Part shown: in pieces, positions 1 through 6,936 of the stretch
How the letters are laid out: the number at the start of each line of letters is the position of its first letter
Position numbering within the stretch: position 1 is the first letter of the stretch
NCBI GenBank assembly: GCA_027306955.1
Contig: DAHUXX010000263.1
Location: 1 to 17,860, forward strand
Reading direction: 5' to 3'
DNA from: Acetobacteraceae bacterium
GTDB lineage: Bacteria > Pseudomonadota > Alphaproteobacteria > Acetobacterales > Acetobacteraceae
Length of the DNA stretch: 17,860 nucleotides
Program-made: the position numbers and the translations under genes
The notes under the pieces: model-generated
Seen by the model: only the letters and a program-made list of their open reading frames with translations
What the model was told of the DNA's origin: nothing
Database searches by the model: none

Positions 1-380
1 TCGAGCAACGGCGTGCCGTTGACGCAATCGAGATAGAGCACGCTGAGCACGCCATCCTCGATGCCGAGCAGCTTCACGACCGAGAGTCCGATCGGGTTCG
101 GCCGGTGCGGCGCGCGGGTGGCGAAGATGCCGCGCGGCGTATCGTCGAAGGGCGGCGTGAAGACCAGTTCCTGCGTGCCCCCGCGCGTCTGGTCGAGCCA
201 GTAGAGCAGGATGAGGTGCGAGAACCCGTCGAGCGAGGCGAGGCCAGGGCGGTATTCCGGCGCCACCACCGCGCGGCAAACCGGCGGCGGGTTCGGCTGG
301 CGGCCGTTGCGCGGGCATTGGGATGTGCTCGCCCAGGGCGTTTCGAGGTGCCCGATCGGGCGGCAGATGAGTTCGTGCAT
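1..380 (-). CDS. trmO: tRNA (N6-threonylcarbamoyladenosine37-N6)-methyltransferase TrmO, partial
   Basis: The first 126 codons are present and the C-terminus lies beyond the left edge. The protein carries the TsaA/YaeB (TrmO) signature: an N-terminal RPIGHLETPW segment, then DGFSHLILLYWLDQ (about residues 53-66), and the diagnostic RAPHRPNPIGLSVVKL (about residues 92-107). TrmO enzymes use S-adenosylmethionine to methylate t6A at position 37 of tRNAs reading ACY codons, giving m6t6A in the cytoplasm. The ATG at 378-380 is 8 nt after the amidase stop, with a GGAG (392-395) overlapping the amidase end. An in-frame GTG at 390-392 overlapping the amidase TGA is a possible alternative start. It is probably the last gene, or near the last, of a transcript with the aminotransferase and amidase, though no functional link to them is evident. 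Confidence 0.88.
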   Translation of the reverse strand, partial: MHELICRPIGHLETPWASTSQCPRNGRQPNPPPVCRAVVAPEYRPGLASLDGFSHLILLYWLDQTRGGTQELVFTPPFDDTPRGIFATRAPHRPNPIGLSVVKLLGIEDGVLSVLYLDCVNGTPLL

Positions 381-388
381 GCCCGGTG

Positions 389-1801
389 TCACTCCAACGC
401 CGGGCGCCTGTCCGCCCAGGGCAGCGCGCGCTCGAAGGCGCGCGAGGCGCGCAGCACGCCGAGATCGTCGAAGCGCCGCCCCACGATCTGCAGGCCGACC
501 GGCAGACCCTCCTTCGTGAAGCCGCAGGGCAGGCTCGCGGCCGGGTTCCAGGACATGTTGAACGGGTGGGAGAACTCCGCCCATTGCAGCCAGTCCCAGT
601 CGTGCTGCGGCCAATGCTCGGGGATCAGGCGTTCGGCCGGGAACGCGGCGACCGACACCGACGGCGTGATGAGGAAATCGTAGTCGCGGAAGCCGCGATG
701 GATGGCGGCGTTGTTGGCGTATTTGCGCTCGCGCGCGGCCTGGTACTCCGCGACGGTCATCCCCGCGCCGTGCTTCACGCAGGCCACCAGGCCGGGGTCC
801 ATGCGGGATTCCCATTCGGGCAGATAGCGCGCGTGGCGGGAGGTGTGCGCGGGCCAGAACAGGCGCACGAGCTCGGCACTCTCCCGGCCCCAGGTGATCG
901 TCGCCTCGCGCAGCTCCGTGCCGAGCGACCTGGCGAAATTCTCCGCCGCCGCGCGCACCAGGGCGGCGACCTCGGGGTCCACGCGGGCATGGCCGAGATC
1001 CGCGGAATAGGCGATGCGCGCGCCGGCGATGCCGTCCTCGAGCCCGCCCGTGTAGTCCGCCGGTGGCTTCTCCAGCGTGGTGAAATCGTCGTCCTCCGGC
1101 CCCGCCATCACGCCGAGCATCAGCGCGGCATCGGTGACGGTGCGCGTCATCGGGCCGATATGGGAGGTGAAATCCCCAGTCGCGACCGGCGTGTAGGGCA
1201 CCCGGCCAAAGCTCGGCTTCAACCCGTAGATGCCGCAGAAATGCGACGGCATGCGGATCGATCCGGCACCGTCGCTGCCCTGGTGCAGCGGGCCATACCC
1301 GGCGGCGGTGGCGGCACCGGCGCCGGCGGAGGAGGCGCCGGCGTTGTAGCCCTGCTTCCACGGGTTGCTGGTGACGCCGGTGAGCGGCGAGCGGCTCACG
1401 CCGGTCCAGCCGAACTCCGGCGTCGTGGTCTTGCCGAGCACGATGGCGCCGGCCGCCTGCAGCCTGGTGACGAAGGGCGTGTCCGCGGCGACGCGGTTTC
1501 CCTTCATGATCTGCGTGCCGAACTGGGTCGGGAAGTCCTTCGTCCAGGCGAGATCCTTGATGGTGACGGGCACGCCGTGCAGCTTGCCGGTGGCGCGGCC
1601 GGCCATCACGGCGGCCTCCGCCTCGCGGGCTTTCGCGATCGCGCGGTCGAAATCGGTGGCGGCGAAGGCGTTGATCTTGGGCTCCAGCCGCTCGACCCGT
1701 TGCGCCAGCGCCGTCACGATCTCGACCGGCGAAAGCTTCTTTGTCCGCACCGCCTCCGCCATCGCGGCGGCCGGCATGTACCCGATTTCGGCGTCGCTCA
1801 C
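389..1801 (-). CDS. Amidase signature (AS) family hydrolase
   Basis: This 470-residue protein is full length for the AS family, which hydrolyses amide bonds with a Ser-cisSer-Lys triad. The triad is visible: Lys82 in VTIKD, the cis-Ser at Ser157 in NAGASSAGAG, and the nucleophile Ser181 in GSDGAGSIRMPS, followed by FCGIYGLKPSFGRVP. The usual GGSSGG glycines flanking the cis-Ser are partly alanine here. The start is a GTG at 1799-1801 with a strong AAGGAG (1809-1814) seven bases upstream. It overlaps the aminotransferase TGA as GTGA, so translation is probably coupled. It lacks features that would prove GatA, and no gatB or gatC is adjacent, so a catabolic amidase is more likely than the transamidosome subunit. 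The substrate cannot be read from the sequence. The neighbouring aminotransferase suggests an amino-acid amide or an N-acyl compound. Confidence 0.9.
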   Translation of the reverse strand: MSDAEIGYMPAAAMAEAVRTKKLSPVEIVTALAQRVERLEPKINAFAATDFDRAIAKAREAEAAVMAGRATGKLHGVPVTIKDLAWTKDFPTQFGTQIMKGNRVAADTPFVTRLQAAGAIVLGKTTTPEFGWTGVSRSPLTGVTSNPWKQGYNAGASSAGAGAATAAGYGPLHQGSDGAGSIRMPSHFCGIYGLKPSFGRVPYTPVATGDFTSHIGPMTRTVTDAALMLGVMAGPEDDDFTTLEKPPADYTGGLEDGIAGARIAYSADLGHARVDPEVAALVRAAAENFARSLGTELREATITWGRESAELVRLFWPAHTSRHARYLPEWESRMDPGLVACVKHGAGMTVAEYQAARERKYANNAAIHRGFRDYDFLITPSVSVAAFPAERLIPEHWPQHDWDWLQWAEFSHPFNMSWNPAASLPCGFTKEGLPVGLQIVGRRFDDLGVLRASRAFERALPWADRRPALE

Positions 1802-3165
1802 GCGATCTCTCCTTCGTCACGCAGCATCGTTATCGCGGCGTCGAAGGCCGCGGCCGTCTCCTCCACGTCCGCCTCGGTGTGCGTCGAGGACAGGAAGCCG
1901 CCGATGCGCCCGCCGGTGTCCACGCCGTGCACGAGCAGCGCCAGCCGCAGCCTTCCCACGAGCTTCTCCGGCATCGTCTTCAGCGCCTCGACGCTGCTGG
2001 TGAAGGGGTCGAACTCGCCGGGCTTCGGCGCGGACATAGAGGTGTGGAAGCCGGACGAGGTGCCGTACATCGCCCAGTGGACGCGGCGCTTGCGGAACAC
2101 CTCGTTGCAGCGTTCGCGCAGGCTCGCCGCCGTCGCCTCCGCGTGCTCGACGGCGTCCGATTCCGCGAGCTGGGTCAGCGCCGCGATGCCGGAGGCGGCG
2201 GAGACCGGGTTGGCGTTGAACGTGCCGGGGTGGCCGATCTTCTCGCGCCCCGCCTTCTACATCGCCTCGAAGTCGAGCAGCGCCATGATGTCGCCCCGTC
2301 CGCAGACCGCCCCGCCCGGCAGTCCGCCCGCCAGGATCTTGGCGAAGGTGGAAAGATCCGGCCGCACGCCGAACCGCCCCTGCGCGCCGCCGGCGGAGAC
2401 GCGAAAGCCGGTGATCACCTCGTCCATGATCAGCAGCACGCCGTGCTTCGCCGTGAGCTCGCGCAGTGCGACCAGGAACTCGGGGCGGATCGGCACCTGG
2501 CCGAAGGAGGATCCCGTCGGCTCCAGGATCGCGGCGGCGATGTCGCGGCGTTCCGCCAGCGTCTTCGCCACGGCCTCGATGTCCCACGGGTGCAGCAGGA
2601 TGTTGGAGTGCGCGACGCTCTCCATCACGCCCGGCGTCGGCGAGCCGTCGAAATGGTTGGAGTAGCCGCTCGTCATCTGGTCGTGCCAGCCGTGGAAGTG
2701 TCCCTTGAAGCGGATCAGCCCCTCGCGGCCGGTGAAGGCGCGCGCGAGGCGCACGGCCATCAGCGTCGCCTCGGTGCCGGAGGACGTGAAGCGGATGCGC
2801 TCCGCACTCGGCACCAGGCGCTGCACGGCCTTCGCCCATGCGATCTCGCGCGGATGGTTGGCGGCGAACTGCGTGCCCTCCGCCTGCGCCTCGGCGACCG
2901 CCGCGTTCACCGCGGCGTTGCCGTGGCCGAGGATCAGCGCGCCGTGGCCGCCGAAATAGTCGATGTAGCGGTTGCCATCGACGTCCCATTTGTGCGGGCC
3001 CAGCGCCCGCTCGACATAGATGCCGTATGGGTCGAGATGCCGCGCGTCGTGCGCGATGCCGCTGGGCAGCAGGCGGCGCGCCTCCTCCGCCAGGCCCGCG
3101 GAGCCGGGCGTGCGCGCCCGGTAGGCCGCGACGATCGCCGAGTTCGTCGGCTGCTCGATATCCAT
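1798..3165 (-). pseudogene. Class III PLP-dependent aminotransferase (GSA-aminomutase-like), interrupted by in-frame TAG
   Basis: One continuous frame of 455 codon positions encodes a class III aminotransferase, with a TAG at 2257-2259 (codon 303). Before it are TSSGTEA (about 127-133), EPTGSSFG (about 216), MDEVITGFR (about 247-255) and the PLP-lysine context FAKILAGGLPGG (Lys276). After it, in the same frame, come HPGTFNANPVSAASGIAAL and an intact C-terminus, giving normal family length. The first product would end just before the NANP segment and lose the C-terminal domain, so it would probably be inactive. The ATG at 3163-3165 is chosen because GGGGG sits six bases upstream; an ATG at 3169-3171 is two codons longer. 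Its stop overlaps the amidase GTG. Relatives include glutamate-1-semialdehyde aminomutase and omega-aminotransferases. The catabolic neighbours argue against a haem-synthesis role. The TAG could be a real mutation, an error or a readthrough site. Confidence 0.85.
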
Positions 3166-3171
3166 GCTCAT

Positions 3172-3260
3172 CCCCCATGCGACAGGAGCGGGTTGCGCCC
3201 CTAATCTTGCGTCCTCTGGGCCATACTGCGACGCTGCCGCGCCGTTGCAAACTGGGAGGC
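3172..3260. promoter_or_regulatory. Divergent intergenic region between aminotransferase and amidohydrolase operons
   Basis: About 90 bases separate the start of the minus-strand aminotransferase from the plus-strand amidohydrolase, so both promoters should lie here or extend into the coding regions. I found no convincing pair of -35 and -10 hexamers. A palindromic TTGCAA at 3245-3250 and a CATACT near 3222 are the only promoter-like pieces. The arrangement suggests shared control of the two operons by one regulator, but no regulator gene is adjacent in the window. Confidence 0.35.
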
Positions 3261-3263
3261 ATG

Positions 3264-4391
3264 ATGTTCGATCTGGTGCTCAAGGGGGGCCGCGTTCTCG
3301 ACCCGGCGCAGGGCTTGGATGAGGTCGCGGACGTGGCGTTCACCGGCGGCAAGGTGGCGGCGGTGGGGCCGGACCTCGGCCCGGCGAAGGAGACGCGCGA
3401 CGTCACCGGCCGCATGGTCGTCCCCGGCCTCATTGACCTGCACACCCATGTCTGGTGGGGCGGCACCTCGCTCGGCGTCATGCCGGACGACTACGCGCGC
3501 ATCAGCGGCTGCACCACGCTGGTCGATGCGGGCTCCGCCGGGCCCGGCACGCTGCATGGGTTCCGCAAGCTGATCATCGAGCGCTCCGAGGTGCGGGTGC
3601 TGCCGTTCATGCACGTCTCCTTCGCCGGCATCTTCGGCTTCCACCCCGCGATCAACGTGGGCGAGAGCCAGGATTTGCGGCTGCTCAATGCGAAGCTCGC
3701 GCTGCAGGTGGCGAGGCGCGACGCGGACCTGGTGGTGGGCATCAAGGTGCGCGTCGGCGCGGGCACCTCCGGCGTGCTCGGCGCGGAGCCGCTGCGCATC
3801 GGGCTGGACGTGGCGGAGGCCGCCGGCCTGCCGGTGATGGCGCATCTCGACCAGACGCCGCCCTCGCGCCAGGAGGTGATGGGCCTGCTGCGCGCCGGCG
3901 ACATCCTGACACATTGCTTCCGCCCCTTCCCCAACCTGCCCTATCGACCGGACGGGCGCATCCAGGCGGACGTGGAGGCGGCGCGTGCGCGCGGGGTGAT
4001 CTTCGACATCGGCCACGGCGCCGGCAGCTTCGGCTGGGAGACCGCGATGAAGATGGTCAAGGCCGGGTTCATGCCGGACGTGATTTCGTCCGACGTGCAC
4101 GCGATCTCGATCGACGGTCCGGCCTATGAGCTGCTGACGACGATGACGAAGCTGCTGGCGATCGGCATGCCGCTGATGGAGGTACTGCGCGCCGCGACCA
4201 TCAACCCGGCGAAGGCGATCCGCCTCACCGACCGCGGCACGCTCAAGCCAGGGCTGCTCGGCGACGCGACGGTGCTGGATTTCGACACCGGCAAGTTCGA
4301 GCTGGAAGACGTGACCGGCGAGAAACTCGCGACGGACAGGAAGCTCGCGTGCAAGGGGATCGTGCTGGGCGGGAAGTGGTGGCACGGGTAA
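3264..4391 (+). CDS. Amidohydrolase/deacetylase-family metallohydrolase (COG3964-type, dihydroorotase-like)
   Basis: This is a 375-residue amidohydrolase-superfamily TIM-barrel enzyme. Visible metal ligands are HTH (His60, His62), the likely carboxylated Lys161 in GIKVRVG, His194 in MAHLDQTPP, His217 in THCFRPF and Asp277 in SSDVHA. The start PVLIDLHTH-like block and the SGCTTLVDAG segment match the group often mislabelled dihydroorotase. From family knowledge, a studied COG3964 member hydrolyses acetyl-(R)-mandelate and related alpha-acetoxy acids, so ester or amide deacetylation is more likely than pyrimidine synthesis. GGGAGG at 3254-3259 is four bases before the second ATG (3264) but only one base before the first (3261), which favours 3264. 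The gene is followed 20 bases later by a PrpF-like gene on the same strand. The true substrate is unknown. Confidence 0.85.
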   Translation: MFDLVLKGGRVLDPAQGLDEVADVAFTGGKVAAVGPDLGPAKETRDVTGRMVVPGLIDLHTHVWWGGTSLGVMPDDYARISGCTTLVDAGSAGPGTLHGFRKLIIERSEVRVLPFMHVSFAGIFGFHPAINVGESQDLRLLNAKLALQVARRDADLVVGIKVRVGAGTSGVLGAEPLRIGLDVAEAAGLPVMAHLDQTPPSRQEVMGLLRAGDILTHCFRPFPNLPYRPDGRIQADVEAARARGVIFDIGHGAGSFGWETAMKMVKAGFMPDVISSDVHAISIDGPAYELLTTMTKLLAIGMPLMEVLRAATINPAKAIRLTDRGTLKPGLLGDATVLDFDTGKFELEDVTGEKLATDRKLACKGIVLGGKWWHG

Positions 4392-4411
4392 GGCCGGCGC
4401 ACGGCACCCCC

Positions 4412-5617
4412 ATGGCCCAGCTCCGCATCCCGGCCACCTACATGCGCGGCGGCACCAGCAAGGGGGTGTTCTTCCTTGCGGACAACCTGCCGCCCGACAG
4501 GCCAGAGCGGGAGCAGGTGCTGCTGCGGGTGATCGGCAGCCCTGATCGTTACGGCAAGCAGATCTACGGCATGGGTGGGGCGATGTCCTCCACCAGCAAG
4601 ATCGTGATCATCAGCAGGTCCGCGCGGGCGGACAGCGACGTGGACTACCTGTTCGGCCAGGTTTCCATCGACAAGCCAGTGATCGACTGGTCAGGCAATT
4701 GCGGCAACCTCACCACCGCCGTGGGGCCCTTCGCGATCGAGCAGGGGCTGGTGGCCGCACCGGCCGACGGCACCGCTACGGTACGGATCTGGCAGGCCAA
4801 TATCGGCAAGCGGATCATTGCCCACGTGCCGATGCGGGGCGGCGAGGTGCTGGAGGAAGGCGATTTCGAACTCGACGGCGTCACCTTCCCCGCCGCCGAG
4901 ATCCGGCTGGAATTCCTCGACCCCGGCGAGACCGGCGCGATGTTCCCGACCGGCAACAGAATCGACCGGCTCCACGTGGCGGGTCTTGGCGAGGTGGTGG
5001 CAACGCTGATCAATGCCGGGCTGCCGACCGTCTTCGTCGATGCCGCCACGCTCGGCCTCACCGGCACCGAGTTGCAGCCGGACGTGAACGCCAACCAGGC
5101 GCTGCTCGACCGCGCCGAGGCGATCCGCGTCGCGGGCGCCGTCGCCATGGGCCTCGCGGCATCGGCGGAGGATGTCCACGCGCGGCGCCTGCTGCATTCG
5201 CCGAAGCTCGCCTATGTCGCGAAGCCGCGCGACTACACCGCATCCTCCGGCAAGAATGTCGCCGCGTCCTCGATCGACCTGCTGGCGCGCATCTTCTCGA
5301 TGGGCCCGCTGCACCACGCGATGACGGGCACCGGGGCCGTCGCCATCGCCGCGGCGGCGTCCGTGCCCGGCACGCTGGTCAACCGCATCGCGCCGCCCGG
5401 CGCGGACGGGCGGGTGCGGTTCGGCCACCCCTCCGGGACGCTCGGCGTCGGCGCGCAGGCGGAACGGCGCGATGGCGAGTGGGTGGTGAGCAGGGTGCTG
5501 ATGAGCCGCAGCGCACGCCGCCTTATGGAAGGCTGGGTGCGGATCCCCGCCGTCGAGTTGCGCCCGGCTAGTTCCGAACGTAGCGCAGCGTGGCGAAGCG
5601 GCGGCGGAAGGCGCTGA
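4412..5617 (+). CDS. PrpF-family isomerase (2-methylaconitate / 4-oxalomesaconate type)
   Basis: The 401-residue protein has two diaminopimelate-epimerase-like halves typical of PrpF. Diagnostic segments are YMRGGTSKGVFF at the N-terminus (Lys17), MSSTSKIVIIS (Lys63, matching the catalytic lysine region of PrpF) and DWSGNCGNLTTAVGPFAI (Cys97). Family members shift double bonds in 2-methylaconitate, 4-oxalomesaconate (GalD) or methylitaconate. No acnD, prpC or gallate genes are nearby, so the symbol prpF is not assigned. It lies 20 bases after the amidohydrolase, probably in one transcript, though no good Shine-Dalgarno precedes its ATG. Its last 16 codons run antisense into the 3' end of the convergent PLP-enzyme gene. 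This Arg/Ser-rich tail looks unlike a family C-terminus and may reflect a shifted stop. Confidence 0.83.
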   Translation: MAQLRIPATYMRGGTSKGVFFLADNLPPDRPEREQVLLRVIGSPDRYGKQIYGMGGAMSSTSKIVIISRSARADSDVDYLFGQVSIDKPVIDWSGNCGNLTTAVGPFAIEQGLVAAPADGTATVRIWQANIGKRIIAHVPMRGGEVLEEGDFELDGVTFPAAEIRLEFLDPGETGAMFPTGNRIDRLHVAGLGEVVATLINAGLPTVFVDAATLGLTGTELQPDVNANQALLDRAEAIRVAGAVAMGLAASAEDVHARRLLHSPKLAYVAKPRDYTASSGKNVAASSIDLLARIFSMGPLHHAMTGTGAVAIAAAASVPGTLVNRIAPPGADGRVRFGHPSGTLGVGAQAERRDGEWVVSRVLMSRSARRLMEGWVRIPAVELRPASSERSAAWRSGGGRR

Positions 5618-6887
5618 CGTCCCTCGCGACCTCCTCCGGCGCGCGGTTGCCCACGAGCGCCTCGGCGATGTAGCCCGCGAGTTCCTTCATGTCCCCGGGG
5701 CCCATGCCGAAGCGCACGATCTCCGGCGTGCCGAACCGCAGCCCGTTGGTGTCGCCATCCACCGGCGCGATCGGCAGGCCGATTCCGCAGGTGAGCACGT
5801 TTGCCCGCCGCAACAGTTTCGCCGCCGCCTGGCCGCCGCCGTAGCGTGCCGCCTCGATGGCGAATTGGTGCGAGGTGGTGATACCCCGCTCGCGCGCGAA
5901 GACCGGGATGCCGCGCGCGGCCAGCGCCTCGGCGAGCGCCCTGGCGGTGGCAGCCATCGCGCTCGCATAGTCGCGACCATAGACCTTCCAGTCCAGCAAC
6001 GACATCGCCAGCGCCGCCGTCTTCGCCGCGTCGAAATTGGCGGTCAGGCCGGGGTACGCGATGGCGTCCAGCCGCTCGGCCAGCGCCGCGTCGTTGGTGA
6101 GCACCAGGCCCGCGGCGGGACCGCCGAGGCTCTTGTAGGTGCTCATCGTCATCGCGTGCGCCCCCTCCTCCAGCGGAAGCTGCCAGGCATGGCCCGCGAT
6201 CATGCCGGACATGTGCGCGGCGTCGAACAGGACGTAGGCGCCCACCTCGTCGGCGATCTCGCGGATGGCGCGGATCGGATGCGCAAAGAGGTTGAGGCTG
6301 CCGCCGATGGTGATCAGTTTCGGGCGCACCGCGCGCGCCTGCTCGCGCAGGGCGGCGACATCGACCGTGTAGCCCGCGGCATCGACCGGCGCCGGGTGCG
6401 TCACCACGCCATAGAGACCGGCCGCGCCGGCCGCGTGGTGCGTCACGTGCCCGCCGATCGAGGGTGGCGGCGCGATGATGGCATCGCCCGGCTTCGCGGT
6501 TGCCATGAACACGTAGAGATTGGCGATGCCGCCGGAGGGCACGCGGAATTCCACGTAGCGCGCGCCAAACACCTCAGCGGCGAGTTCGGCCGCCATGATC
6601 TCGATCTTCTCGACCGCCTCCAGCCCCATCTCGTACTTGTCGCCGGGGTAGCCGAGGGATGCGCGCGTGCCGAGCCCGTCGGCGAGCAGCGCCTCGGCCC
6701 TCGGGTTCATCACGTTGCCGGCGGGGTTGAGGTTGACGGCATCGCGTTCGTGGATGGCGCGGTTCTCGGCGACGAGGGCGAGCAGGCGGCGCTCGTTCGC
6801 CGCCGCGTCGCTCGCCGCGACCTCGCCCGCCACATCCTGCACATAGCGTTCGCTGGCTTCGGGGACCCAGGCGCGGCGTTCGAGCAT
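5568..6887 (-). CDS. Serine hydroxymethyltransferase-like PLP enzyme (atypical)
   Basis: This 439-residue fold-type I PLP enzyme belongs to the SHMT family. LLALVAENRAI and SLGYPGDKY match the N-terminal region, VLFDAAHMSGMIAG contains the PLP-binding Asp222/His225 pair, STYKSLGGPAAG holds the Schiff-base Lys252, and LRFGTPEIVRFGM carries the carboxylate-binding arginine region. It departs from housekeeping GlyA at key places: STYKSLGGPAA replaces the usual TTTHKTLxGPRGG, and GDKYEMGLEAVE replaces GKRYYGGCE. It is therefore probably a specialised paralogue, for example acting on 2-methylserine or another beta-hydroxy amino acid, rather than the one-carbon enzyme. The start ATG (6885-6887) has AGGA nine bases upstream. 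It lies 49 bases after the ATPase and ends in TAG, overlapping the PrpF-like gene tail to tail. Confidence 0.82.
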   Translation of the reverse strand: MLERRAWVPEASERYVQDVAGEVAASDAAANERRLLALVAENRAIHERDAVNLNPAGNVMNPRAEALLADGLGTRASLGYPGDKYEMGLEAVEKIEIMAAELAAEVFGARYVEFRVPSGGIANLYVFMATAKPGDAIIAPPPSIGGHVTHHAAGAAGLYGVVTHPAPVDAAGYTVDVAALREQARAVRPKLITIGGSLNLFAHPIRAIREIADEVGAYVLFDAAHMSGMIAGHAWQLPLEEGAHAMTMSTYKSLGGPAAGLVLTNDAALAERLDAIAYPGLTANFDAAKTAALAMSLLDWKVYGRDYASAMAATARALAEALAARGIPVFARERGITTSHQFAIEAARYGGGQAAAKLLRRANVLTCGIGLPIAPVDGDTNGLRFGTPEIVRFGMGPGDMKELAGYIAEALVGNRAPEEVARDVSAFRRRFATLRYVRN

Positions 6888-6936
6888 CGGCGGAATTCCT
6901 CTCGGGTGTGCGTCGTTTGTGCGGTCCCGGTGCCCG

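Noticed and set aside
386..2665. A 759-codon open frame on the plus strand opposite the amidase and aminotransferase
   Set aside because: It is low-complexity, rich in Arg, Ala, Gly and His, has no family motifs, and lies wholly antisense to genes with clear catalytic signatures; it is a GC-bias shadow.
1817..3481. A 554-codon minus-strand frame that passes through the aminotransferase without a stop
   Set aside because: It is out of frame with the conserved SSGTEA, DEVITGF and FAKILAGG motifs and is Arg/Gly/Pro-rich, so it is not a frameshifted version of the gene.
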